Notes under the pieces: generated by a model
The model's input: the letters and a program-made list of their open reading frames with translations, nothing else
Databases searched by the model: none
What the model was told of the DNA's origin: nothing
Assembly: GCF_014651135.1 (NCBI RefSeq)
Contig: NZ_BMWH01000026.1
Coordinates: 1 to 64,000 of the forward strand
Direction of reading: 5' to 3'
Source of the DNA: Streptomyces echinoruber
GTDB lineage: Bacteria > Actinomycetota > Actinomycetes > Streptomycetales > Streptomycetaceae
Length of the DNA: 64,000 nucleotides
Made by a program: the position numbers and the translations under genes
Shown: positions 52,779-61,101 of the stretch, piece after piece
Numbering within the stretch: position 1 is the stretch's first letter
How the letters are laid out: the number at the start of each line of letters is the position of its first letter

Positions 52779-53137
52779 CCCGCTACCTCCCCGAGTCGCC
52801 CGAACGACGTACAGACGTCGAGCCTAGCCGCCCGTCCGCCCCCGTGGCGCCCGCTCCGGCCACCCGTTGCCGTCACGGGTGACAGGGGGGCGCGTCCGCA
52901 CGACGCTCCGGTGCCACGACCAGTGCCGCCAAGCCCCGGCGGAGTCAACGGCGCGTTCCGGCGGCGTACTTGGGAGGGTGGCGCGGGGGGGGGCGGCGGC
53001 GGGGGCGCGGCGGGTTCGGGGCCGCGGGCGGCCGGGGCGGTGGCATCCCGGCCCGGCGGTGGACGCGACGGCCGTCGGCAACCGTGGTGGCCGGGCCCTC
53101 TCATCCGGCTTTCACAGAGGGCTCATACGGTGGGGGC
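52779..53137. other. Divergent region between the LAL-type and DUF2510 genes
   Basis: About 360 bases, extremely G-rich in the middle (52978-53050), with no convincing gene. The right end carries CATACGGT, 5 bases before the ATG of the DUF2510 gene, a likely -10 of a leaderless promoter. The left end should hold the promoter of the LAL-type gene. Confidence 0.4.
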
Positions 53138-54205
53138 ATGACGCAGGTGACTCCTCCCGGCTGGTACCCCGACCCCGGGCAGACAAGTGACGGTCCCGCC
53201 ACCGAGCGCTGGTGGGACGGCAGGGCCTGGACGGAGCGGACCCGTCCCGCCGGTTCGGCCGACGTGTGGGCCCCGCCGCCGCAGCCGCCGGCGGGGCCCC
53301 CGCCGCCCGCGGGGGGCACGGTGCCGACGGGCGGCGGGGCCGTGCCGCCGGCCGCGGGGGCGTACCCGGTCCACCCGCCGTACCCGGCGTATCCGGCGTA
53401 TCCGGCGTACCCGGCGCAGCCGCCGGCCGCGGCGTCGCGCACGGGCCTGCGCACGGGCGTCGCCGTCACGGCGGCGGTGGCCGTGCTGGCCAGTGTCGGC
53501 GTGGGCGTGTGGGCGCTGGCCCGGGACGACGGCGGCACCGCCCGGGCCGGGTCCCGGCAGGGCCAGGGCGGGCCGTTCGGGGGGCAGCGCGGCGGCCCGG
53601 GAGGATCCGGCGGCGAGTCCGGCGGCGGCCACGGCGGCGCCTCGCCGACGCCCGGCCCGTCCGACGCCCCGAAGATCCGCAGCGGCTCGGTCACCGACCC
53701 GATCGACGGGATCAGCCTTCCCATACCCGACGGCTGGTACGGACAGCGGCTCCAGGTGGGCGCGCAGGTCTCCTCCGACGCCACCTACAAGTGCCCCGGC
53801 GACACCTCCAAGTCCTGCTCCAAGGGCGGCGCCTACTCGGCCCCCGCGCTCGCGCTGGGCACCAAGGGAAGCACGCCGGAGGAGGTCGCCAAGGCGGACA
53901 TCGCGGCGAACGCGAAGGAGTCCTACGGCGGCGACACCTACGGCGGCATCACCTCGCACCGGGTGCTGGCCTCGAAGCCGGTGACGGTGGCCGGGCAGAA
54001 GGGTTACCTGGTCCGCTGGAAGGCGATCACCGACAAGGGCGCCGACGGTTACGTCGAGTCGCTGGTGTTCCCCTCGCCGGCCGAGACCCGGCAGCTGGTC
54101 GTGGTCCGCTTCGGCGTCGACGCCGATCAGAGGCAGTCGCTCATCGACGACATCACCGAGGGCATCAGGGCGGCGTCCGGCCCGGGCAGCGGGCAGGACG
54201 TCTGA
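53138..54205 (+). CDS. DUF2510-domain membrane-anchored protein
   Basis: A 355-residue protein. The N-terminal DUF2510 domain is recognised by PPGWYPDPG..RWWDGRAWTE. It is followed by a Pro-rich linker with PAYPAYPAYPA repeats, one membrane helix (GVAVTAAVAVLASVGVGVWAL, about 117-137), a Gly-rich linker and an extracellular domain (ISLPIPDGWYGQRLQVGAQ..) of unknown function. It has the type II topology of many Streptomyces DUF2510 proteins, with a probable external ligand- or wall-facing role. The ATG follows CATACGGTGGGGGC, so a leaderless message is likely. Confidence 0.85.
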   Translation: MTQVTPPGWYPDPGQTSDGPATERWWDGRAWTERTRPAGSADVWAPPPQPPAGPPPPAGGTVPTGGGAVPPAAGAYPVHPPYPAYPAYPAYPAQPPAAASRTGLRTGVAVTAAVAVLASVGVGVWALARDDGGTARAGSRQGQGGPFGGQRGGPGGSGGESGGGHGGASPTPGPSDAPKIRSGSVTDPIDGISLPIPDGWYGQRLQVGAQVSSDATYKCPGDTSKSCSKGGAYSAPALALGTKGSTPEEVAKADIAANAKESYGGDTYGGITSHRVLASKPVTVAGQKGYLVRWKAITDKGADGYVESLVFPSPAETRQLVVVRFGVDADQRQSLIDDITEGIRAASGPGSGQDV

Positions 54206-54346
54206 CGCGCCGGCCCGCGGCTCGGACCACGCGCCGGACCGCGGGCCGGCCGGGTAGGGCGCCCCTCCGCTCCAGCAGAGCCCCACCCGGCCGGGGTGCG
54301 CGCCGCCCCCGTCCCCACGGTGCGGCGCGGACAGGTCACCGTCCCG

Positions 54347-54988
54347 TCATCCCCTGGACGGCGGCCTGGGTCCTCGGGCCAGGCCGAGCGCCGGCAGCAC
54401 GGCGGCCTCCACGAATCGGACCATGTAGTCCGGGTCGGCGTACGTCCCCTCCAGCACCGGCCGCACCCGCAGCACCCCGAGGAGCTGTGCGGGCACGTAC
54501 TCCAGCGCGGGATGTCCGGCGGGGACCTCGCCGCGCTCGACCCCGCGGCGCAGGATCTCCCGCAGCGCCTCCAGCTCCGGTTCGACGATCGCCTCGCGCA
54601 CCGCGCAGGCGAGTTCCCGGTCCTGCGTCACGGCGTGCGCGAGGGCCTGGTGCAGCCGGGTGTCCTTGTTGGACCACTCCCCCACCGCGCGGGCGGCCTG
54701 CCGCAGGTCCTCGGCGAGCGAGCCGGTGTCGATGCCGGCCACGCGCGCCCGGCGGCGGGCGCGCAGCGCCGCGGCGACGAACTGCGGCTTGGTGCGCCAC
54801 TGCCGGTAGAGCGTGGACTTGCTGCACCGGGTGCTGGCCGCGATGCCCTCCATGGTGACGGCGTCGTAGCCGCCCTCGCGGATCTGCTCGAGGACGGCGT
54901 CGAAGAACTCCTGCTCACGCTCGGGCGTGATCTTGGAGCGGCGCGAGGCGCCGACCGTGTCCGGTCGGTCCGCGGCCTGCGACGTCAT
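54347..54988 (-). CDS. TetR-family transcriptional regulator
   Basis: A 213-residue TetR repressor. The N-terminal helix-turn-helix reads REQEFFDAVLEQIREGGYDAVTMEGIAASTRCSKSTLYRQWRTK, and the C-terminal ligand domain resembles those of drug- or lipid-responsive TetR proteins (VPAGHPALEYVPAQLLGVL). The ATG at 54988 has GGAG upstream. The 80-130 bases in front of it hold a striking array of palindromes (55069-55132), so autoregulation and control of the divergent PAP2/DMT operon are likely. Confidence 0.92.
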   Translation of the reverse strand: MTSQAADRPDTVGASRRSKITPEREQEFFDAVLEQIREGGYDAVTMEGIAASTRCSKSTLYRQWRTKPQFVAAALRARRRARVAGIDTGSLAEDLRQAARAVGEWSNKDTRLHQALAHAVTQDRELACAVREAIVEPELEALREILRRGVERGEVPAGHPALEYVPAQLLGVLRVRPVLEGTYADPDYMVRFVEAAVLPALGLARGPRPPSRG

Positions 54989-55068
54989 CGTTCGTCTCCT
55001 TGTCCGGGGGCGGCCGCAGGGGTGGTCCGGCACGCCCGGGTGCCCTTCTCCAGTGTGACCCACGCTGT

Positions 55069-55132
55069 CGGTACGCCAGTGTACCGGTACGGGAGCGTAT
55101 CGGTACACTGGCGTACCGGTACGCGAGCGTAT
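55069..55132. promoter_or_regulatory. Operator array between TetR and the PAP2 operon
   Basis: Two 18-bp sites, CGGTACGCCAGTGTACCG (55069-55086) and CGGTACACTGGCGTACCG (55101-55118), are exact reverse complements. Each is followed by a 14-bp element GTACGNGAGCGTAT (55087-55100, 55119-55132), giving a 32-bp repeat. The site ends CGGTAC and GTACCG are palindromic. The array lies in the divergent promoter region of the TetR gene, its probable binder. Confidence 0.75.
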
Positions 55133-55212
55133 CGATGACTTCCGGTGGCCGCCGGGGTCTCACCTGGCGGCACACCAGCACCACACCCACACGTCGGCGA
55201 AGGGACCGGGGG

Positions 55213-56115
55213 ATGAAGGCGCGAACCGAGCCCGCGGGAAGGCCCACCGGACCCGCGGAGCCACAAGCCTCGGCCGGGACGCACGCCGCGACCAGGGCAC
55301 GCGCCTCGATCGGGGCACGCGCCGCGGCCGCGCGGCCGCCCCTGGTCCGCGAGGCCGCGCGGCCTCCCTTGCTCCGCGAACTGCTGCTCGTCGCGGGGCT
55401 GTTCCTCGTCTACAAGCTCGGCCGCCAACTGGTCGCGGACCACACCGGCGAGGCGTTCCGCAACGCCCACCGGGTGTGGCACCTGGAACGCGCCCTCCAC
55501 CTGCCCGGCGAGGGCACGGTGCAGTCCCCGCTGCTGCACACCGACGTCCTCGTGCACGCCGCCAACGTCTACTACGCCACCGTCCACTTCCCGGCCACCG
55601 CCGCCCTGCTGGTCTGGCTGTACCTGCGACGCCCCGCGCACTACGTCCGGGTGCGCCGGGTGCTGGCCGCGGTCACCGGGGCCGCGCTCGTGCTGCACCT
55701 GGCGTTTCCGCTGGCCCCGCCGCGCATGCTGGCCGCGGCCCACCTGGTGGACACCGGCCGCGTGTACGGGCCCTCGGTGTACGGCCCGCCGCGCACCGAC
55801 CACCTGTCCAACCAGTTCGCGGCGATGCCCTCGCTGCACTTCGGGTGGGCGCTGATGGTGGCGATCGCCCTGGTGGCGGCCACCCGGTCGCGGTGGCGGT
55901 GGCTGTGGCTGCTGCACCCGCTGCTGACGCTGCTGGTGATCGTGGGCACGGCCAACCACTACTGGCTGGACGCCGTCGTCGCGGCCGCCCTGCTCGGGCC
56001 GGCGCTGGCCGTGATGCCCCGGCCGACGCCGGTACGGGGCACGGCGACGGCCGGACGCGGCGCGCGGCGGTCCGCGCCGGCCGGGGACGACGCGTTGGTG
56101 GGGGCGGGCCGATGA
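55213..56115 (+). CDS. PAP2-superfamily membrane phosphatase/phosphotransferase
   Basis: A 300-residue membrane protein of the AUR1-like inositol-phosphotransferase/PAP2 group. Motif C2 is AMPSLHFGW with the catalytic His, and C3 is NHYWLDA with His and Asp. Five or six hydrophobic segments surround them. About 70 basic, Ala-rich residues precede the first helix. It may remove or transfer a phosphate group on a lipid at the outer membrane face. The ATG at 55213 follows AGGGACCGGGGG. Its stop overlaps the next gene (ATGA). Confidence 0.88.
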   Translation: MKARTEPAGRPTGPAEPQASAGTHAATRARASIGARAAAARPPLVREAARPPLLRELLLVAGLFLVYKLGRQLVADHTGEAFRNAHRVWHLERALHLPGEGTVQSPLLHTDVLVHAANVYYATVHFPATAALLVWLYLRRPAHYVRVRRVLAAVTGAALVLHLAFPLAPPRMLAAAHLVDTGRVYGPSVYGPPRTDHLSNQFAAMPSLHFGWALMVAIALVAATRSRWRWLWLLHPLLTLLVIVGTANHYWLDAVVAAALLGPALAVMPRPTPVRGTATAGRGARRSAPAGDDALVGAGR

Positions 56116-57104
56116 GCGCCGCTCTCGTCGCCGTGCTGCTGTCGGTGCTCTCGGCGGTGGCGTACGCCGCCGCGGCCGTCGCCCAGGAGCGGCTCGCCGC
56201 CCGCAGCCCCGGGGCGGGCGTGCTGCGGCTGCTGGCCCGCGGCGCCTGGTGGTGGGCGGTCGCCCTGAACGCCGGCGCGGCCCTGCTGCACGTGGTGGCC
56301 CTGGCGTACGGCCCGCTCACCGTCGTCCAGCCGCTCGGCGCCCTGACGCTGGTCGCGGCCGTGCCGCTGGGCGCGCGGGCCGCCGGGCGGCGGGTCGGCG
56401 GCGCCGAGTGGCGGGGCACCGCCCTCACCCTGGCCGGGCTGGCGGTGCTGCTGGCCGCGGCGTCGGGTCCGGCCCCGCAGCGGGTGCTGAGCCTGCCGGA
56501 GGCGCTGCTCGTCGCCGGGGCCACCGCCGCGCTGGTCGGCGGGCTGGCGTGGCCGGGCGCCCGGCCGGGGCTGCGGCACGCGGCCGCCTCCGGCGTGGCC
56601 TCCGGAATAGCCTCCGCCCTCACCCAGACGGTGGCGGTGGCCGCGACCGACCGCTCGGGCACGCTGCCGAGCGCGGAGGCGGTCGTCGTGGCGCTCCTCG
56701 TCGCCGCCTTCGCCACCGGCGGCCTGCTGCTGTCGCAGACCGCCTACCGGGACGGCCTCGGCGCGCCGCTGGCGGTGGTGACGCTGGCCAACCCGGTGGC
56801 CGCCGCGGTGATCGGCCTGGCCCTGCTGGGCCAGGGCCTGCGCGGCGGCGCGGCCGGCGTGCTGCTGGCGCTGGCGGGCGGCGCGCTGGCGTCCTGGGGT
56901 GTCGTCCTGCTCACCCGCACCGCCCCCGGCGGTCCGGACGGCCCGGACGGTCCGGGGCGTTCGCAGAGCCCGGGCAGCCTGGACGGCCCGGACGACGGGA
57001 CCCATCCGGTGGCGGCGGTACTGGCCCTGCGTACCGCGCCCGCGGCGCCGGAACCGGCCCTGGTGCCCCGGCAGGCGGAGCCGGGGCGGCTCACTCCGCT
57101 GTGA
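56112..57104 (+). CDS. DMT/EamA-like multi-pass membrane protein
   Basis: A 330-residue membrane protein with about nine hydrophobic segments (for example LVAVLLSVLSAVAYAAAAVAQERLA and AVVTLANPVAAAVIGLALLGQ), resembling drug/metabolite transporters and NIPA-like Mg transporters. Helix 1 ends in AAVAQERLAAR, a recurring start of this Streptomyces group. It is translationally coupled to the PAP2 gene by ATGA, so the two are probably one TetR-controlled operon. The last 50 residues are a Gly/Pro/Asp-rich repeat and are poorly conserved. The substrate is unknown. Confidence 0.85.
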   Translation: MSAALVAVLLSVLSAVAYAAAAVAQERLAARSPGAGVLRLLARGAWWWAVALNAGAALLHVVALAYGPLTVVQPLGALTLVAAVPLGARAAGRRVGGAEWRGTALTLAGLAVLLAAASGPAPQRVLSLPEALLVAGATAALVGGLAWPGARPGLRHAAASGVASGIASALTQTVAVAATDRSGTLPSAEAVVVALLVAAFATGGLLLSQTAYRDGLGAPLAVVTLANPVAAAVIGLALLGQGLRGGAAGVLLALAGGALASWGVVLLTRTAPGGPDGPDGPGRSQSPGSLDGPDDGTHPVAAVLALRTAPAAPEPALVPRQAEPGRLTPL

Positions 57105-57315
57105 CCGGTGGGCGGACGCACCGGCCGGACGCGTCCGCCCACCGGGCCGGACATCGGGTCGGACATCGGGACGGACATCGGGACGGGCCGTCGGAGGAAC
57201 GCCGCGGCCCACCCTCCGGAGCCCCGACCCGCCCTCCCAAGACCCGGCCCGCTCCCAAAAAGCCCTGAAAGCCCCCGAAAGCCCACGAAGGCTCCGGAAA
57301 CCTCCGGAAAAGCCC
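57105..57315. other. Convergent gap with 12-bp repeats
   Basis: A stretch of 211 bases between converging genes. GGACATCGGG(A/T)C occurs three times near 57149-57185, and CCGGAAA/CCCGAAAG motifs lie near 57260-57310. There is no gene. Confidence 0.5.
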
Positions 57316-58215
57316 TCAGCCCAGTCCGCGGGCGTCCTGCTTCAGCGCCGTGTCCACCGTCAGGGCCGTCGCCACGACCAGGCTCAGCAGGGGCTCGGGA
57401 AGCTGGTAGTGGATCTGCAGGACGTAGTTGTCGGCGGTGGTGAACAGGGTCTTGGCCAGGCCCTCCCAGGTCTTGGTGATCCGGGCGACCTCGTTGTCGG
57501 CGTGGTCGACGATCGCGAAGTTCCACGCCCGCCAGTTCTCCGCCTTGATCGCGCCGACCTGCTGCCCGCCGGCGTTCATCGCGAAGTTGATCTTGCCGAA
57601 GACGTTCTGCTGGACGATCTCGCCGACCGGCTGCCCGTCCGGCCGCTCCACGACCACCCGCGACTTGAAGATCTTCCGCGGCCGGGTCAGCAGCAGCACC
57701 GGCTGCCCGTGGGCGTCGCGGATCTCCAGCTTGTGGGTCATGTACTGGTCGAGGCTGGAGACGAAGCGCAGGATCTTCTTCAGCGCGCTCTGCCCGACCT
57801 GGACCACCGAGCCGAGCTGCCGGCCGTTCTGGTCCATGACCGAGTACTCGTTGGTCAGCTCGATCAGCTTGGCCTTCTGGTTCACCACCAGCACCGGCTC
57901 GGTGAACAGGGTGCCGCCGCCGGGGCCGCCCGGGGCGATTCCGGCCTGCTGCCGCACCTGCCGCTGCACGCGCGAGTCCGGGCCGGCCTGCTGCGGCAGC
58001 TGCGGCACCGGAGGTGTCTGCGGAGCCGGAGGAGCCTGCGGGGCCGGCTGTGCCGGCTGGACCGCCTGGGCCGTGGCGGCCGGCGCCTGGCCGGCCGCCT
58101 GCTGGTCGGGCCCGGTGTGCTGGGTCCACTGCGCGCCGTCCCAGTAACGGAGCGTCCGCGGCGCGCCGTACGGGTCCGGGTACCAGCCTGCAGGAGTGTT
58201 CGAATGCGTGGTCAC
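57316..58215 (-). CDS. DUF2510 plus phospholipid-scramblase/LURP-one-like protein
   Basis: A 299-residue protein. It starts with a DUF2510 domain (NTPAGWYPDPYGAPRTLRYWDGAQWTQH). A Gln/Pro/Ala-rich linker follows, then a Tubby-like beta-barrel domain (TLFTEPVLVVNQKAKLIELTNEYSVMDQNGRQLGSV to HYQLPEPLLSLVVATALTVD) typical of bacterial scramblase-family proteins. The final hydrophobic stretch may insert in the membrane. These proteins are widespread in actinomycetes and poorly understood. The GTG start (MTTHSNTP) has no strong ribosome binding site. Confidence 0.87.
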   Translation of the reverse strand: MTTHSNTPAGWYPDPYGAPRTLRYWDGAQWTQHTGPDQQAAGQAPAATAQAVQPAQPAPQAPPAPQTPPVPQLPQQAGPDSRVQRQVRQQAGIAPGGPGGGTLFTEPVLVVNQKAKLIELTNEYSVMDQNGRQLGSVVQVGQSALKKILRFVSSLDQYMTHKLEIRDAHGQPVLLLTRPRKIFKSRVVVERPDGQPVGEIVQQNVFGKINFAMNAGGQQVGAIKAENWRAWNFAIVDHADNEVARITKTWEGLAKTLFTTADNYVLQIHYQLPEPLLSLVVATALTVDTALKQDARGLG

Positions 58216-58597
58216 CGGGGCACACTACCCTGCGCCCGCCGCGTTGCGGCCGGCCCCCGCGCGCCGGTGCCCACCGCGCGTTCACGCGGTCGCGGCCGCC
58301 GGATCGCTCACGCCCGCCCGCTCACACACCGTCACCCCCACTCCTCGGCGGACCGGTTCGCAGGCATAGGCCGGCCCGGGGACGCCGCCGCCGATCACGG
58401 CGATGCGGCCGGTGGCACCGCGGTGCGTCTCCCCCGGTCCGCGGGGAACCGGAACCGCTCGTCGAGGGGGCCGGCGGTGTCGGTGTCCGTCATCCCACGG
58501 GCGGGACACTGTGCGGCAGTGCGGGACGGAGGGTGGAGGCAGGGGCGCAGCCGCGTGAAACCGCCGGAAGTTGGGCGCCCGCCTCCGGCTTTCCCGG
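58216..58597. other. Gap with a decayed FAD-enzyme fragment
   Basis: Nearly 380 bases without an intact gene. The minus strand holds the FAD-binding remnant (listed separately). The rest contains no regular promoter signal I can name. Confidence 0.45.
58282..58493 (-). pseudogene. Frameshifted N-terminal remnant of an FAD-dependent oxidoreductase
   Basis: From the ATG at 58493 the reading is MTDTDTAGPLDERFRFPADR. After an apparent frame change it continues as ATGRIAVIGGGVPGPAYACE and PVRRGVGVTVCERA, matching the dinucleotide-binding start of monooxygenases and amine oxidases (GGGxxGxxYAC..VxVxERA). Nothing recognisable of the rest follows. The fragment is about 70 codons and cannot make a functional enzyme. 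I cannot exclude a chance match in GC-rich DNA. Confidence 0.4.
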
Positions 58598-59473
58598 TCA
58601 GCCGGACTGCCGCGCCGGCTCCGCCGCCTCATGTCGTGCGTGCGCCGCCCAGTCCACGATCTGCACCGCCGCGCCGGCCGCCTCCTCGCCCCGGCAGTGG
58701 GCGTGGTGCCTGCGGGCGATGCCGTCCAGGTCGAGGTGGGAACCGAAGGCGGGATGCCCCGTCAAACGCCGTGCGTAGGCCCACAGACGGGGATGGTCGG
58801 TGATGCGGTGCACGGCGGCGGCGTCCAGGTGGTGGCGGTGCACCGTGTCCAACTGCACCAGCGTTACCCACACCTGCACATCGGCGAGGGTGAGTTCGCC
58901 GCCCAGCACATGCTCCCGGGAACCGAGCCGCCGCTCCAGCACGTCCAGCACGCGCAGGAGGGCGGCCAGGGCGGTGTCACGTGCGGCCGAGTCGCCACCG
59001 GGCTCGCCGGCACGCTGGGCGGTTGCGGTGATGCCCTGCTCGCAGAGGCGGCCGACGGCCTCGATCGCCTCCTCGGCGCCGCGCGGGTGGAGATCGGGGC
59101 CGTGGCCGCCGAACTGCCGGGCGAGGTCCCGCAGGATGTCGGGGGTGTGGTTGCTGACGATCGTGCCGGTCCAGTCGTCGCTGAGGACCGGCGCCGCTGC
59201 GGGGCCGGGATGCTGGTGCGCACCGGCCTCGTACAGCGGGCGCAGCGCGAGGTACCCGCCGTCCGGGGTGTCGGGCACGCTGGGCAGCGGGATCACCGGG
59301 AGGGTGTCGTCGAGGCCGAGCAGGCTGTGCGTGACGGCGATCTGCAGACAGTGCGGGCAGGACGGCGAGAGGTGGAGCCGGTAGCGGTGCGGCACGGCGT
59401 AGTAACCGCTGCGCGCGTCACAGCCGATCCTGCTCCGGAAGGACGGCACGGCGGTCGGGGATGAGGCGGGCAT
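58598..59473 (-). CDS. Glutathione S-transferase-like protein (xi class/GHR-like)
   Basis: A 291-residue thioredoxin-fold protein. The N-terminal active-site segment is LSPSCPHCLQIAV, and the GST-like middle and C-terminal helices follow (LDVLERRLGSREHVLGGELTLADVQVWVTL). It resembles glutathionyl-hydroquinone reductases, which use a Cys for de-glutathionylation; mycothiol is the likely thiol in Streptomyces. The ATG has GGGAG 5 bases upstream. It lies directly downstream of a cysteine-type leader peptide (59567-59722), so expression probably depends on sulfur supply. Confidence 0.8.
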   Translation of the reverse strand: MPASSPTAVPSFRSRIGCDARSGYYAVPHRYRLHLSPSCPHCLQIAVTHSLLGLDDTLPVIPLPSVPDTPDGGYLALRPLYEAGAHQHPGPAAAPVLSDDWTGTIVSNHTPDILRDLARQFGGHGPDLHPRGAEEAIEAVGRLCEQGITATAQRAGEPGGDSAARDTALAALLRVLDVLERRLGSREHVLGGELTLADVQVWVTLVQLDTVHRHHLDAAAVHRITDHPRLWAYARRLTGHPAFGSHLDLDGIARRHHAHCRGEEAAGAAVQIVDWAAHARHEAAEPARQSG

Positions 59474-59566
59474 ACGTCTCCCTCGGAGTGCTCGGTCACG
59501 GGCATACGGCGGCGACGGCGCGCGACGGCTTCGGCGCGGCCGGAACGCGGTGGTTGCGCGGAAGGG

Positions 59567-59722
59567 TCAGGCGCGGGTGGGGGCGGGGCCACCGCCGTAC
59601 GGAGAACTTGCCGCACTGCACACGCGGACGAGGTCGATGTGGCGGCGGGACGTCAGCAGGGGCAGCGGCCGGACCGCGACACGGACGGCGTCACTGCCGA
59701 GGTCCGGCGCAGCACCGTCCAT
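59567..59722 (-). CDS. Short leader peptide with the actinobacterial RRHIDL..VCSA motif
   Basis: A 51-codon frame upstream of the GST-like gene. Its core reads LLTSRRHIDLVRVCSAAS, the signature of the 'putative leader peptide' family that precedes many sulfur-metabolism genes in Streptomyces and other actinobacteria (recalled from annotation, not searched). The Cys lies right after RV, where ribosome stalling on scarce Cys would control what follows. It ends 93 bases before the GST-like start. An ATG start at 59722 is followed by a variable, non-conserved stretch. Confidence 0.75.
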   Translation of the reverse strand: MDGAAPDLGSDAVRVAVRPLPLLTSRRHIDLVRVCSAASSPYGGGPAPTRA

Positions 59723-59726
59723 GCTT

Positions 59727-59744
59727 CCCTACCAATTCACTAGG
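59727..59744. promoter_or_regulatory. CCCTACCAATTCACTAGG motif upstream of the leader peptide
   Basis: An 18-bp motif 4 bases upstream of the leader ATG, readable in either direction. A close copy lies before the GntR gene (60204-60221); 13 of 18 bases agree, including the whole CCCTACC block. It is a likely shared regulatory site for the sulfur-related genes. Confidence 0.55.
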
Positions 59745-60230
59745 CTTCCCGTAAGGGAGTGTCAGGCCGCGACCGAGCCGGGTCAAGAGGCCCGCACCCA
59801 CCGCGCCGGGACGTCTCACCACGTGAGAGAGGCGCGGGCCGGCCGGTGCGGTCGGGCCGCGCGGCCGGTCTCGCGGGCGGCGGGCAGCGCGCGGACCACC
59901 TCGACGGCGGCGCCGGCCGGCAAGGAGTACGCGCCGTGCCGGGCCACACACCGAGCCGAGCCACGCGCCGTACCGGACCACGCGCCGTGCCGTACCGGAG
60001 AAACAGCGGGCAAGTCCTCGCGCGGGGCCGGCCCCTCGGGGCGCCGGCCGCGCGCCCGGCCGGCGCGGCGGACGGACGGGTGCGGGTCTTCCCACGCGGT
60101 GCCCGCGCTCCTGGCAGATCTTCCCTTCCGCCCGTCGAAAGCCCAGGTCAACGACGTGTCGAACGATGCGTCAGGTGGCGCAACACTTCGGCAACACCAC
60201 TATCCCTACCGGATCAGTATGGTTCCGAAC
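59745..60230. other. Divergent control region between the leader-GST and GntR units
   Basis: About 490 bases, with no gene beyond the leader. It contains a small hairpin TCTCAC..GTGAGA (59813-59828), a CGCGCCG-rich middle, and the second CCCTACC motif (60204-60221). Transcription is expected to leave in both directions. Confidence 0.45.
60204..60221 (+). promoter_or_regulatory. Second CCCTACC motif, overlapping an early ATG of the GntR gene
   Basis: CCCTACCGGATCAGTATG matches the site near the leader gene at 13 of 18 positions. It overlaps an in-frame ATG at 60219, which favours the ATG at 60231 as the true GntR start. Confidence 0.5.
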
Positions 60231-61019
60231 ATGCCGCCCACCGACCGCATCCGAGACCACGCCGGCCAGGGCGCGCCCACCGTCGCCGCCCAGCGCACGC
60301 GGCGTCGGCTGCGCGCGGACCGGGCACGCCAGCTCGCCGACCTCCTGCGCCACCAGCTCCTCACCGGGGGCTTCCCGGCCGGCACCCTCCCGCACGAGTC
60401 GACCCTTGCCGCCGACTACCGGGCCTCGCGCAACACCGTCCGTCAGGCCCTGGACCTCCTGCGCGCCGAGGGCCTCGTAGAACGCCTCCCTGGAGTCGGC
60501 ACGGTGGTCGTCGCCGAGAAGTACCCCCACGGGCTCGACCGTCTGATGGGGCTCGCGGAGACCCTGCACGAACACGGCAGCGTCACCAACGAGGTCCGCA
60601 CCATGGGCCCGGTCCCGGCCCCCGCCCCGGTCGCCGAGCGCCTGCGCGTCCCGCCCGGCGGCGACGTCCTCTACATCGAACGCCTGCGCCGCCTGAACGG
60701 TCTTCCCCTGTCCCTGGACCTCACCTACATCCCCGTGGACATCGGCACGGCCCTGCTCGGCTGCGACCTGGAGAACACCGACGTCTTCCGCCTCCTGGAA
60801 TCCCTCACCGGCCGCCGCCTGGGACACGCCGACATCACGCTGGAGGCGGTCAACGCGGACGCCCATTCCGCCGCCGTGCTCCAGGCCCCGCGCGGTGCGG
60901 CCGTGCTGATGCTGGAACGCCTCACGCACCTCGCCGACGGCCGCCCGGTCGACCTGGAGTTCATCCGCTTCCGCGGCGACCGCATCACGATGAGCGGTCT
61001 GCTGCACCGCTCCCTGTGA
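60231..61019 (+). CDS. GntR/UTRA-family transcriptional regulator
   Basis: A 262-residue regulator. The N-terminal winged helix (RARQLADLLRHQLLTGGFPAGTLPHESTLAADYRASRNTVRQALDLLRAEGLVERLPGVGTVV) is a GntR domain. The C-terminal UTRA ligand domain ends MSGLLHRSL. It stands first in a cluster with a ferredoxin and an SsuABC-like importer, so it probably senses a sulfur or amine substrate of that importer. Start at ATG 60231 or 60219 (see motif entry). No ribosome binding site is obvious, suggesting a leaderless message. Confidence 0.9.
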   Translation: MPPTDRIRDHAGQGAPTVAAQRTRRRLRADRARQLADLLRHQLLTGGFPAGTLPHESTLAADYRASRNTVRQALDLLRAEGLVERLPGVGTVVVAEKYPHGLDRLMGLAETLHEHGSVTNEVRTMGPVPAPAPVAERLRVPPGGDVLYIERLRRLNGLPLSLDLTYIPVDIGTALLGCDLENTDVFRLLESLTGRRLGHADITLEAVNADAHSAAVLQAPRGAAVLMLERLTHLADGRPVDLEFIRFRGDRITMSGLLHRSL

Positions 61020-61101
61020 CACCGCCCTCTCCCCGCAGCGCGACCCGCAACAGCACGACCCGCAGCGCGACCCGCAGCAGCACGACATTCCTGGAGAAGC
61101 C

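Noticed and set aside
60219..61019. GntR start at ATG 60219
   Set aside because: Not excluded, but this ATG is part of the repeated CCCTACC motif, so the ATG at 60231 is preferred.
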